From Apostichopus japonicus (Eukaryota; Echinodermata; Holothuroidea; Aspidochirotida; Stichopodidae), in the NCBI RefSeq assembly GCF_037975245.1, contig NC_092583.1, positions 2,475,264 through 2,539,263 of the forward strand: a DNA stretch of 64,000 nt. Direction: 5' to 3'. How positions within the stretch are numbered: position 1 is the stretch's first letter; each line of letters opens with the position of its first letter. Made by a program: the position numbers and the translations under genes. Positions 12,501-27,500 of this stretch are shown in pieces. The notes under the pieces were generated by a model. The model made no database searches. It worked only from the letters and a program-made list of their open reading frames with translations, and was not told the DNA's origin.

Positions 12501-15500
12501 ATTGCCTTCATGAATATCATCAGCAAAATCACAAGGACAACTTTAAGCATAGTTGTTTGGTCAATGCTTTCTTAAGTTACGGTGAGGCAAATAATAAACA
12601 GATAATGTAAAGAGTACTTTAGAACTTACCCATTTTGCAATCCATTGGTAAAATTACCAGAATACTTCCTCCTATCTGGCCAGGTTAAAGTGCCACTATT
12701 AAAGAAGATATAGAGATATAATATGATAACAGCCAAAGGGTAAACATATTTAATATGAGATTGCTTTTACAAATAAGCAGTCAAATCTCTCCCAATGAAA
12801 CCACATGAGAGCAAATTATTGGAAAACCACCTATATCTTTGATGAATCCAAATATCTTAAAATTGAAGATTGAAAACCTAAAAACGATCATAAACATAAA
12901 CCCTGGAAGGGGTAGGCTTTTATGTAACTTTTTCTTTAGACCTTAAAATAAAGTATAACTACTTCAACCCAGTATCTCCTGATAATTATGATCAAGTTTG
13001 ATGAAAATCAAACATAAACCCTGGAAGGAGTAGACTTTTGCATGATTTCACAGTTAAACTTCCCAAGATGACAAATGAGCTTTGACCTACATTTTGCTGA
13101 TGAAATTATCGACCCACCTCCCCCTCCCTTATATATCTTACAAATTAACCAAGTCTGGTAAACAAAGATCTGCAATGGACTTGAAAGCAGTCACCTTGCA
13201 ATCATCTTTAATGGACAGTCAGTCAGTCAGACAGACAGACAGTCAGACACACAGACAGACATTTATGTTTAAACTCAGGAAGTCAACACTGGAAAACTGG
13301 GAGAAAAAACCTGGTGCATATTAATGTTTGCAGGTCATACTTTCCATGCGGTTTCCCTGTCAGCCACATTCCCTCGTAGGTAGCGTCTTTCCCCTGGGGA
13401 TGGCTGGCAAAGGTATGCTTCCCTGGACGGGCTAGCTTAGGAGGCACTCGACCGTTGGGTGACTTGATCTCTTTCTGCTCTTTACCGGAGGTCAACAATA
13501 CGTCAATCGTTTGGTTAATAGTCCACAGCCACTCTGCCTTAGCTGTTTGTGAGTTTGTTTGAAGGGAGAGCGTCTTCTCGGGCATAGTCAGCTGCAAAGC
13601 ATTCCTTTGAAAAAAAGAAACATTATAAAATAACAACTGTTTTTCATTACATTAACAAGTAACCCCTGCTTTCATTACATATAATGTAACACCTATTTTC
13701 ATGACATTATTTCTTGCCGTTTAACACCTAAAATCGAGTTTGACCAAGCCCACGCATATCAGTAGAGAGCTTTTCTGTTCATAGACTGGATTTCCTTAAG
13801 GGAAATAAAATTAATTTTAAAGGAAGCGGGATCTGTTTTTGAAGCTTTCCGTGTAGCATAACATTACAAGTAGAACTTAACATTCATATACAGTTTATAT
13901 CTGGTCATCTCATATAGCACTTCACTGATATTTGCCACGGCTACTCTAAACATGTGCTTGCTTCATATTAGACCCTAGTGCTCTCTTCCTGATGTTTCAA
14001 ATCACCCTATCCCCTAATTAGTTAGTCCAAACAAATTCCAATTTATCTAATTTCTTTGTCTCTCCCCCCCTCATCACCCCCATACCCCTCCCCCAAATTT
14101 TCCCTCCATGCAGCACCATTTTTGCTATAGGCAGAAGTGGTGATGTTACTTACTTGACCTGGTCAGTGTCAGGTATCGGTTCGGCCCAGACCAGAGACAG
14201 GTTGTACACGTGATGAGTGGTGAACTGGGCGAGACAAAGAAAAATAAAACAAAGAGAAATAAAATGTCAATTCAGGCACTTAAGTTCATAGCATGCATTA
14301 TTTACCGGGTAAACTAGAGGGATTGTACACACAAATCCATCTTTTTATTCTACAAAATCTGCCAATGCTCCTATAAGTATACTCTTCAGTAAAGACACAC
14401 TGTATCATGTTTCATGCATTTCAGAGCCGATCACTTTTTCCTGTATTCCTGTGTTCATATGTCGGCCACATGAACAAAATTACTAACATCATATATATCA
14501 CACATTTTACAATTGACATTGTAAATGCTTTGGAATACAGAATACAGATTTCATATCACCAATGTGGTTCACCCTATCAAATCCTCCCCTCCCCCAAACT
14601 AACCCATTTCAACAAACTTGTTGGCTAATCTATAAATGCAAGGGTTTCATTTGATATCTACTGAACCAATCGGATTATTCTTGTCAGACAACACTCTCTA
14701 AATTATGCAAACAAACATATTTAGATCATATTTCTTTTAAATTCAATGAAGTGGTAAAATATCCGAAACAGATAGTGACAATGCAACTCTGTCTCAAAAG
14801 TCAGATTAATAAAACCAGCCACATCAGCCAAATGTAGGTATGATTTGTAATGAAAATGTTGCAGGTCTAGGCTAATGGTTGATGTTTACTTTTGAAGAAA
14901 ATTCCAAAATCATTGAGGAGTTAAAAATCTCTCCTGAAACTAATACACAGATAATACATTTCGTGCTGGGATTGTACTGTACTTGCATGGCCAAACATCC
15001 AGTTGATAAAAGGTAATTACTAATCTACATGTGCACTTGTGCAGCTTATGCAGTTAACACTGTGCGGTATAGTTTATCGTGGCACATATATTAGTGTTTG
15101 CACGGGTTATCCGGGTACCCGGGTACTCGCCTGACGCAATACTACCCGGTTCCTAATTTATTACCTGAATCCTACGCAAAGTGTGATTTAAAAAAAAAAA
15201 AAATTTGCAAACCTACGGTTAGGCAGATTTTCCATTGACTTAGTGTGGTGTTAGGCTACCATGTGGAAGAAATTATTATTTATTCAATCGTTTATTTCAT
15301 AGAAGGAAAGGCTGACAAGGAATTTTACGACATGTTTATGGATTATAGACGGGATAACTAAAAAATAATAATCGCAAGTGGCTTTTTACTAATCGTGTAT
15401 TCCAAATGCGATCAAATTGCGCGAATCGCATAATCTCGCGGCTAATGCGAACCCTGGGCCTGCATAATAGATAGTAGTAGTAACAACTGAACTAAAGGGA

Positions 15501-18500
15501 TATTTTATGGTCTGATCCAATAGACGTGGAGAGCAAGCATAAGCAGCGGCGGCAGTACGATGTTAACAACACTACTACTAATTAGTAGTAATGTTAATTA
15601 TATTAAGTAATTAACAAGTTTATGACAGAAAAAAGCAAATAGAAATTATTAAGGAAGGTTTTATACCTTACCTTACACATACGTTTTTGAACATGAAAAC
15701 ATTGTCAGTAGAGAATATAATTCATTTATTATAGCATCCAATATGTAATTTCTTGAAAATCGTGATACACGAGGGTAAACAATTTTTTCCGGGTACCCGG
15801 ATACCCAACGGGTAACGGCTCTCGGGTACCCGGTTCCCGATTTTTGGACCCGTGTAAACACTAACATATATGTGTATACGCTCACTGTGTAAGTCTTGTG
15901 CTTACGGTGTTAGTGCTACAAATCACATAAACATAAATTGTCTCTGGTTCTTAATACTGCAGTAGTTTTTCTCTGTATACCCTTGGAAAATCCAAAATGT
16001 ATGATTGTTTATAAGCAGGGAGGGAATAAATTAAATTAGTTATTAATAGCTCAACCGATGATAAATACATTTACCATGTACCAATGGATGAAGTTAGTGT
16101 GCTATATGGTTACTATGGTGATTGCTTTATAGATACACTGAGTGCACAACTAACACATAACAATCACTGCACTTCTACAAAGTACAACTAAACTTCTCTT
16201 CTATTGATCATTTGGCAGATTTTTCCGTATTTCTTGTTACACTGCAAATCAGTGTTATATTTTACTGGAAGAAAAAGAACTATTAGGAATGAATGTTTGG
16301 AGTGCTAATCGTATGGTGTAGCAATCCCTTAAAATGAAATTACTAAATTTGTCAAAACCGTCCCAAATTTGAGTAGTTTCTATGTAGTGTTATTAGGAAC
16401 AAACAGAATGTCAAAACTTTAAAAACCTATCAACCTTATTATGGAATAAAAGTTCTAGTTCTAAAAATGAATGAGAGAGGTTAGTTAAGAATAGGAAACC
16501 CAGAATATTTATAGTTTTCCATTATCTGGTATTTGCAATAAGCCATAAAAAGACAACATCTTCAAATATTACCAGCAGTTTAGGTCATGAGTAATATCTA
16601 GTTTGGCAGTTCAGAAATTGCTGGGGCTACTAAAATACAATTTTTTCCTATTAAAGATGATGCGAATATGTTTCAAATTAAGGAATGGACTTTCACAAGG
16701 GTATTCCAATGTTGCCAGTTGCAAAAGTTAGCCAGAATTAGACTATAACATGAACTAGTTGTTCTTCTATTTATCAAGCCTTTGAAGAAGATCCTGCTAG
16801 GATCGAAACGTTTTACACATTCTATTTATCAAATCCGGATAGTTCAAATTGTCGGCCTTGTCAGAAAACCAAGTTTGTTTTGCATGTTTTAGGATTATTC
16901 TGGAACTTAAACAAACTATTACTATATAGCAAAGGAGTTTTAATATCGGGTGAAATAGATAAAAAACAGATAAAAAACAGTAAACTGCATGAAAGATTAA
17001 ACTTACAAATTATCATTCTCAATCAAATTGTTTAACTTTAGCAAGAGTTATTATATTGAAGAAGTAGATCTACATGTAGAGATGAAACCCTGCTCTATCC
17101 GGTGATAAATATCAGAGAAAAAAAAGATTGCATATTCATGTTATGACTTTCGAAAGGCAAACACGAAAACCAAAGAGGAAAGACCATGCTGATGGAGAAG
17201 TCACATTCAAAGTAGAATATATGCAAGAACGAAAAATACTGAAGAAGGTTAAACAAGTTAAAAATTAACTAAACTACTAGTTCTACGTTTGGCTGGTAAA
17301 TTGTGATATATATTTTAATCTTACATACAGGAAATGAATGTACAAAGGATGTGATTTCCTTCACAGTTCTAGCACAGTTAGCTATACTTTGTACTCAGCC
17401 TTTTCAGATTTGTACCTGTACTTATACTTGAAGCATTTTGAATAGAAGCATTGGAACTATGTACAAAATTATGAACTTGTACTAGTGATTTGTACTCCTG
17501 TGATTTGTAGTGAGTATGTATTCATACTCATGTTCTTGTTAACTTTATTTGTAGTCAGCCTTTTGGATTTGTACCCGTACTGGACTTGAAGCATTTTAAA
17601 TAGAAGCATTGAAACTAGTACAAAATTATGTACTCAAACTAGTGCTTTGTATACCTACATGTATTCTTAGAGCCTTTTACTTGTATAAATTGGACTCAAT
17701 ATAAAAGGGAAATTCTACTTGTACTCCTGTCATTTAAAACAAGTCTGATATAAACAGTCCCTTCTTTTGCAGTTTATTTAGATTGTGGGAGATATAAATA
17801 AGAAAAAGACTGTACGAAAGATGTCTTTTAAGAAAGGAAGAAATAGTCAAAGAAAACAAGCCCACTGTTGTTGACCTGAACTAGAAAGGTCTTTCTTGTT
17901 TTTCTTGATTTTACCCTTTTGCCATCAAGTCTGGAATGAATCGAACCTATGGAATATGACATATTGTTGTATATATTCTCACTAAATACTGAAAGAAATC
18001 AAACACCTCTCATTTAACTGCTTTGATAACATGATGGGAGATTTGTGGAAGCAATTTCAAAGCTCTTCACAGGTCCAGAGGTTAAATAAATACTATATTG
18101 GAAAACTAACTCTGGATTATTATTCTAAATATTAGTTATTCTGGTCTTTCCAACTTGACTCAATATATTCAACTCCAACAGTGGAGCCCAGCTCATTGTC
18201 ACATGATCGGATGAACCTTTGGAAATTACCGCAAGAACATGTAAAAAAATGTGTATGATACAAAAGACAAAAAAACAAGCCACAAAAAAGGGAGGGGGTG
18301 GGGTGGGGGATGATGAAGAGTAACAAAATACTAAGATGATACAGTTATAGGACTTCCTTGACAAAATTATTCCGCAATGTTAGTAGGGCATGTGGTATGC
18401 AGTGTAGAACGAAAGGTACCGTTTGACATTTACAGAAATTGTGTTTTCCGTTAAACAAAAAATCGGTCCTGTCACTAAGCATTTCTATACATCTTCCGTA

Positions 18501-21500
18501 ACTAATTTCACATATAAATTTGCTATTTAAACATAGCCGATTTGCACTCAGTACCAAATGGCCACTTTGGTTGTAAATAACAAAAAGGCAGTTCTCACGA
18601 ACATTCCTATTTCGTCACGTAGAACACTGGAATGTACTGTGTACATGTGCAATATTTAAGCAAAAGCCTTCAGTGAGGCTGTATTGGGAGTTAACATACA
18701 CATCAATGCTGTGAAATCTATAAAAAATTATGACTGAAGGATTGCAAACTTATTCAGTGAGATGCTGGGAAAATGACACATTACTATAAATTGAAACTGA
18801 TTTCAGGTTAGAGAAAACCTTAATGCAACTACACCAAATATTCTGACTATCCCTTGAAGTTATTTCAGCCAAAACAGACAAATTCCTGTCAGGTTTTCAA
18901 CTTACATTTCAAGATGTATCCTAACATTGAACCCTTATGCATATCTACGTACCTAGTTATTATTATTATTAAATATTAGTTTCCTGCATCCAGTAGCATA
19001 CTACATTTATACTAGTAAACTATATACACTAAGTACAACATTCACACAACAAGAAGCAGGTTTGTAGAAGATACGAATTCAAGCAAAATTATAGAACAGC
19101 ATTAAAGGCAAAAAAAGAGATGCAAAACTGAAAAGAAATGCAAAAAACAGAACATATAAACTAAAATTGATACTAACTATTTGGCTTCCAGCTGAGGGCT
19201 AAAACAAAAATAACGGGAAAAAAACCCATTAAGTGGCCTGGAATTTTTCGGAAAAAAGTATTATTTATATATTTTAAATACTTTTCATATATGCAAATGT
19301 CAGCATTAAGAAACTAAATTTCAACTTTGTGAATCATTTCCATGAAGAGGAAACCAAGCCCCAGAAGAAGCAAATTTATATGAAAATTGTCTTCTTTGTT
19401 ATTGCTTTTCATCGCAAGCTTTTCGGGCAGCAGAACGATTAAAGAGATTAGTTTATAAAAAATGCTCTCATCGAGAAGAATTTTCCCCGTCGTATATCAA
19501 TAACACCACAACCTTCCAATTATAGGGAAACATTGACGGCAACGTTGATGGAAATAGCGAGGTAAACAGAGGCAGTAAAAGACTGGCAGATAAAAGAATG
19601 AAACTTTCACACCATTCCGACTGTAAATGACATATCAGACGACAAACCAAAGAGGACCACAGATATGAATATTACCTTCGGTGAACTTTTAGTAACTCCT
19701 TTGGCATCAATTGGTTCACCCTCAAGAACAAAGTAAAATTATCAATTAATGGCAAAACAAAAGAAATATTAGTATTTTAGATGGGAGGGGGGGGGGGGGG
19801 GCTTACACGTAGCATCTCAGCAATACTCAATCACCATTCTTTAGTAGATAGCATGAAACATTATCACACTCACTCAACTAGTATGACCTTATTAAACCTC
19901 TCTCCCATTATGAGGTAACCGTTTTTACAGTCCCACTCAATTCATGACTAGTTACTTTAACATTGCTGGTATGAAACTATAAGAAATGGACAAAACATGT
20001 GAGGTAACTCATACAGCACGCAGTCACTCAACAACCAACATAGCAGTAAGCCTCATTACAGATCCCAATAATGGGTGGCGCCACGTGATACACGAAAATG
20101 ATAATAAAACTAAATCTACTCCACAAACTGCAGAATCATCGCTTACTATCGCAACATAAAAACAAAGAATTCTTCCCAGAAGATATCACCTCAAAAATAT
20201 GCAAAATTGAGATGACTCACCTGGGCATGGACGATGACATCGTTGAACAACAGAAACCAGTTTGAGGAAAGGCGTCCTGCATTGACCAACTGTAATGGCT
20301 TCTTTCTGCTGTCTCGGATTATCCTTCTATCTGGTCTCTTCAAAGATTCCTGACGAAAAATTTCCAATTAATTGTTTACTTCTTCAATTTCTATTTCTTT
20401 TTTAGTCTATTTTAATGAAAGAAAACATAGTTTTTAATTGATGCAAGTGTTTGTTTTCTGTTAATGTCCTTTGTTCAGTTAGGTCTCATGATATATTACT
20501 TCCTCATGATTGGTTGCTTTAATTGATACTACGCTGCTGTAGTCATGAAATGCCCCACAATCCCGAGTGCCAGTGGGAGAAACTTTAGAGGTTCAATTTA
20601 ATTTTGCATGCTGCCACCAATTACAAACTAGCTAAGTCTTCATCGGTAGTAGTGGTAATTGTGCACACACTGCTCGACTATACACAATGTTACAATGGGG
20701 GTGGCAATGAGTCGGACAGTGTGAGCAGGGCAAATTTTTTAATGGTAGCCCATTCATCCAAGATGACCAAATTTCTGTTGGGACATCCAAAATCAGCTGT
20801 GGGAAATTGTCCAGAGGAACACCAGTCGTTTACACCAAAATTCAGATTGCATTGCAAACTAAAATATTCCAAATTGGTAAAATGATAAAATAAAACACCA
20901 AAGCTTGTGTGCTATTCACCAACCTACACATCTCCCCTACAATGTACACATCTCTCCTACAGTGTACACATCTCTCCTACAGTGAACACATCTCTCCTAC
21001 AATGTACACATCTCTTCTACAGTGTACACATCTCTCCTACAGTGTACAAATCTCTCCAACAGTGTACACATCGGTCATTGTTATTTTTCAGACGACCAAA
21101 GTTGCTGTTCGGGCAAACAAAATGTATGGCCTGTTTGTCCGCCGCACAACCAGAAAAAATTCTTAAAAAATTTCCTTGGTGCGGCTTGCTTAACCCTATC
21201 AAATCCTTCCCATCAGTTAGGTCACTACAAAAAAATGGAAATTATTGAAGCGTTGGACAGACAATTTCAAAATTGTAGCCCAGGTTGCTTACAGTTCTGA
21301 ACCACTTATGTATGTAACATCTGATACAAAACTAACAACACAAATAATGCACAGACCACAAAACTTCAAAGAGGAATTTCCGATTGCTTATTAATCTAAA
21401 GATACTCTTAACACTCTCCATACTTACTGCCAGCTTATTGGGGCAAGAATCCCAGAATGCTTTGGTGTCTTCCGCATCTGCCATACAAGAGTCAATTGTG

Positions 21501-24500
21501 GCTTGCAGTTTCTCCCACGATAAACTGCTCTCCTTCAGCATTTGACGTTCATGCGCCTCCTTGAAGGAAACAAAGATCATGAAAGAAATATTATCCTAGC
21601 TGAGTACCCGTACATCTACCACCCAAAGGTTACCTGTAACATTCTGAAATTTATAGTGGTTTCATCTTAAACTTTTTCTACTTTTTCTACCTTCAACCAC
21701 AACGGGAATAACTTTTATGATTACACTCTAAATGATCAGAAATAAGAGGGCTATAAGTAACAAGAAAAACATCTTTCATTGTTAATATCCCTCAAATTGC
21801 AAAAATAGCTTGGTATATAAAGTGTACAACAATGTTACACTGCCATACTCTGGAAGTACCTGAACTTTCTGATGTGAACTCTCTATTAGTTCACACTGTG
21901 GGACCCTGCGGTATACCTATCTGTATCTGTTCACACCGCTCGTACCCACAGGTCACTGTGATGAACCTATCTACTCACACCATTGTACCTACAGGTCACT
22001 GTGATGTACCTATCTGTTCGTACCATGGTACCTACATGACACTGTGATGTACCTTTCTGTTCACATCATGGTACCCACAGGTCACTGTGATGAACCTATC
22101 TACTCACACCATTGTACCTACAGGTCACTGTGATGTACATATCTGTACACACCATGTTCCTACAGGTCACTGTGGTGTACCTATCTGTTCACACCATGGT
22201 ACCTACCGGTCACTGTGATGTACCTATCTGTTCACATTATGGTACCCACAGGTCACTGTGATGTACCTATCTGTTCACATTATGGTACCCACAGGTCACT
22301 GTGATGTACCTATCTGTTCACACCATGGTACCCACAGGTCGCTGTGATGTACCTATCTGTTCACACCATGTTCCTACAGGTCACTGTGGTGTACCTATCT
22401 GTTCACATCATGGTACCTACCGGTCCCTGTGATCTACCTATCTGTTCATACCATGGTACCTACAGGTCACTGTGATGTACCTATGTGTTCATACAATGGT
22501 ACATACAGGTCAATTTCTCTTACCTCTGGAAAGTATCCCTGAAGCTTTCCTAGCAGGTAAGCATAAGACTTAACCCTGTCAATGGGAAGCTGGAATAATC
22601 GTCTCAAACCTGGACCAAAATCGGTCAGCTTTTCTTCTTTGCCGAGCAATTCCATGAAAGTATTATCGTGTTTCTGGAGAATCTCCCTGGCAAGGATAGA
22701 TGGAAAGAGAAGCTGGAATGCCAGGACTACGTAATTAATCTAGCCCCATAGCAACAAGTACAACATTCTGACTCTCAATGCTATCAGTAACACTTCAGTC
22801 AACTCCGTTAGCAAATGGATGTGATACAGAACTCTTTGTGAGACTTACAAAAAAATCTATTTCGACATTTATTACAAAATTTTGCCTGAATTAATGTTTA
22901 GGTGCGATATGAACAATTTTGTCCCAAACAGTCATCAGTATTGCATCTAAACTTGAGTAAGGGGATTATTTGCAAGTCAGACCACTCCACAAGGCAAATT
23001 TTTAGAAAATAAACTTTGAATGTAGTGCTCTTTGTACATCTAAATGATGTCAAACATTTGTAAGAGAATGAAGATGCCCAATACCCCATATTTACCTGCT
23101 CCGCTTTGCTACTCTCCCCCCCCCCTTTTCCCTCCCAACTTCACCTTCTCAATCAAGAAGACTGTTTGCTATTGGTATAAATGTTAAGAAACAAATATAA
23201 AATCAGATAACAGATTAAAGTTTAACTCCTAACATTCAATTTTATACTCTAAACCATGGTAGAATTTCTCTTTGACGATAATTTGAACATCACCTTACCT
23301 TGCGATTTTTCCGATGTGTTTGAATCCTGAGAGAGTTATGAAATCGCAGAGGGCTTTGGCATACAGTTCAAACAATCCCGTAATCTCTTTTGCCTTGCTC
23401 AGCAGAGCCAAATCTCCAAAGTACTGGGTTCTCTGAACGATCCTGGTCAGATGAATGGAATTGACACCGACAGCGTTTGATACTATGGTGAACAGATCCA
23501 GTAACTGACGGAGTGCATGGAGGTAGATAGAATTCTCCAACAGTTTCAGCATATCTGTGATAGGGAAATATAAAGCAGTACACAGTATTGAGTTAGATTC
23601 ATATTATTCAGGAGGAGGGGGAGGGGGGTGGGAGGGAGGCTGCAACATCCTGCAGCCAGGCTGCATGGGATGAAATCTTTTCTATTTGACACATTGACTT
23701 AGTAAGATTGTAATGGATCTCTCCAGCGTTTATACAGAGGGCGCTGTCATCTACCACTACTCTTTGGTGCAAATGCATTTAATACTCTCTATCCTTGAAT
23801 ATTGATTCAGCTTTGCTGCAGAGGTTATTGCAGCTGCTGCAGCTTTTCTATTTGACACGTTGACTTAGTAAGATTGTAATGGAACTCTCCAGCGTTTATA
23901 CAGAGGGCGCTGTCATCTATCACTACTCTTTGGTGCAAATGCATTTAATACTCTCTATCCTTTAAAATTAATTCAGCTTTGCTGCAGAGGTTATTGCAGC
24001 TGCTGCAGCTTTTCTATTTGACATGTTGACTTAGTAAGATTGTAATGGATCTCTCCAGCGTTTATACAGAGGGCGCTGTCATATATCACTACTCTTTGGT
24101 GCACACAATATGCATTCAATACTCTCTTTCCTTTAACATTGATTCAGCTTTGCTGCAGAGGTTATTGCAGCTTGCTGCAGCTTTTCTATTTGACACGTTG
24201 ACTTAGTAAGACTGTAATGGATCTCTCCAGCGTTTATACAGAGGGCGCTGTCATCTATCACTACTCTTTGGTGCAAATGCATTTAATACTCTCTATCCTT
24301 TAATATTGATTCAGCTTTGCTGCAGAGGTTATTGCAGCTGCTGCAGCTTTTCTATTTGACACGTTGACTTAGTAAGATTGTAATGGAACTCTCCAGCGTT
24401 TATACAGAGGGCGCTGTCATCTATCACTACTCTTTGGTGCAAATGCATTTAATACTCTCTATCCTTTAAAATTAATTCAGCTTTGCTGCAGAGGTTATTG

Positions 24501-27500
24501 CAGCTTCTGCAGCTTTTCTATTTGACATGTTGACTTAGTAAGATTGTAATGGATCTCTCCAGCGTTTATACAGAGGGCGCTGTCATATATCACTACTCTT
24601 TGGTGCACACAATATGCATTCAATACTCTCTTTCCTTTAACATTGATTCAGCTTTGCTGCAGAGGTTATTGCAGCTTGCTGCAGCTTTTCTATTTGACAC
24701 GTTGACTTAGTAAGATTGTAATGGATCCTCCAGGGTTTATAAAGAGGGCGCTGTCATATATCACTACGGCAACGATACCTTACATACTTCAGCATAAGTT
24801 GATCACGTCAAGATGTAACCTCTTCTTTTATTTCATTGTTAAGGACTACAGGGTGGGGGGGGGGGTACAGGGCAGGTGGACAGGTGTAAGGGGTATGTAC
24901 TGTCCTGCCTCTTTGAGGTCATCTTTGCTGTCTATGTACTTCCGTTCTTCTACCTTCTTACTTTCTTACTTTCTTTTTGTAAGATTGCAATTAGGGTACT
25001 CTAATGGCAATCGAAAGAGGGTTTTCCTTTGAATCAAGCTTCCTTTTATATTTTAGTTACAGTTTATGCTCTTCTCTTTTAAAGGAAATATCAAAGACAA
25101 ATGAAAGTGAGGCCTAATGGTTATTACTGCTCCATAAACAATGATCGAAAGTTTGCAGAATTCTCAAAAATGCAAAAAGTTTGAACCAGAGGAAATACTC
25201 TTGTAATCAAATAATATTGTCGGATGATGCGCTATGGTTGTATTTATTTCATTTCAGTTATGAAATGAGAAGTTGAGTTTTCTAAGTTTGAAGTTGATCT
25301 AAGTCAAACCCAGTAATATAAAGAATATTCCAATAGTGCAATATAGAAATTAGACTTAGGAGGAACTCAAAAGAAGCTCAAATGAATTTCAGCCCTCCCT
25401 TTAATAGGTAAGTTGAAGATACAATATCATAAAATCAAGAACTTGAAGAAAACATAAACAAAACAATAGAGAGAGAGAAAGAGAGAAGAGAAAACAAGAT
25501 AGCAACCTGCAAATTATAAATAATTATTAATTTAGTAGTATGTAAAGGTTTTCTTGAACGAACAAAAGAATTACGACACTTAATGTGACTAGGAAGAGAG
25601 TTCCAGAGTTTTGATCCAGTATAACATGTATAACATATCTTGTGCTGGAAGGAGTTAGTCTATAGGAGGGTATAGAAAGTGTGTTGCTGGAACGATTACA
25701 ATAAATGTGTGTCACACGTCAAAAATAAAAATAATAAAAATTGATTGAATTTGGAATGGAGCCACATCCATTTAATATAAAATACCAACTTGATAATGAT
25801 AAATGTCACACAGAGAATTCTTAAATTGGCAAATAACAGCGCCAACGATGAGAATGGTGTATATACATGAATAACCAGCTGAGTACAAAGAGAGAGCCAC
25901 TAGTGTGTTATTACAGTATGAATATGTTACTAACCTGTACTTTGGAGAGATTTCCATATAGATGTCTTCACCATCGACAACTGATAATAGAGTAATCTTT
26001 CGGTAGCGCTGAGCTCGCTCAAGATGGAGATGTAGCCGGAATTATTCTTATCAGAGATGCAAGCACATACATCTCCTCTGGCTGAAAGACGCTGCATCCA
26101 TCCACACTGAAGACATAGAAAGCAAGACATGTTTTAATGACAGACACACTTTCTTCCATGGCAATTAAATAATAGTATTGATTCTTATAACACTATGTAG
26201 AGTACATCAGCTTTGGATAACAGTGCTTGTAGCAAACAAATCTAACAATTAAAGGTAACACACCTCAGATTTACATTTATCAACATCATAAAAATTCAAA
26301 ATACTTTGATCAAACCAGCTCACTGTTCTCATACTGTATAAAATCTGCCAGGCTAAGTGGCAAACCAAACTGATTGATAGCCAATTACTTATAGTACTTA
26401 CAGGCATGCCTATGCATTACCCAGGCAAACAATGCTCCTACTATATCACAACTATGTATTGATTACCCAGCAAAGCATACTCACACTGGGAACCAATACT
26501 TACCTTACTCCTACTATATCACAATTATGTATTGATTACCCAGCAAAGCATACTCACACTGGGAACCAAAACTAACCTTTCTCCTACTATATCACAACTA
26601 TGTATTGATTACCCAGCAAGGTATACTCATACTGGGAACCGAAACTTACCTTTCTCCTACTATATCACAACTATGTATTGATTACCCAGCAAAGCATACT
26701 CAAACTGGGAACCAAAACTAACCTTTCTCCTACTATATCACAACTATGTATTGATTACCCTGCAAAGAATACTCACACTGGGAACCAATACTTACCTTTC
26801 TCCTACTATATCACAACTATGTATTGATTACCCAGCAAAGAATACTCACACTGGGAACCAATACTTACCTTTCTCCTACTATATCACAACTATGTATTGA
26901 TTACCCAGCAAAGCATACTCACACTGGGAACCAAAACTAACCTTTCTCCTACTATATCACAACTATGTATTGATTACCCAGCAAGGTATACTCATACTGG
27001 GAACCGAAACTTATCTTTCTCCTACTATATCACAACTATGTATTGATTACCCTGCAAAGTATACTCACACTGGCAACCAATACTTACCTTTTTCCTACTA
27101 TATCACAACTATGTATTGATTACCTAGAAAAGCATACTGTTACTAGGAACCAAAACTTACCTTTCTCCTACTATATCACAACTATGTATTGATTACCCAG
27201 CAAAGCATACTCAAACTGGGAACCAAAACTAACCTTTCTCCTACTATATCACAACTATGTATTGATTACCCTGCAAAGAATACTCACACTGGGAACCAAT
27301 ACTTACCTTTCTCCTACTATATCACAACTATGTATTGATTACCCAGCAAAGAATACTCACACTGGGAACCAATACTTACCTTTCTCCTACTATATCACAA
27401 CTATGTATTGATTACCCAGCAAAGCATACTCACACTGGGAACCAAAACTAACCTTTCTCCTACTATATCACAACTATGTATTGATTACCCAGCAAGGTAT

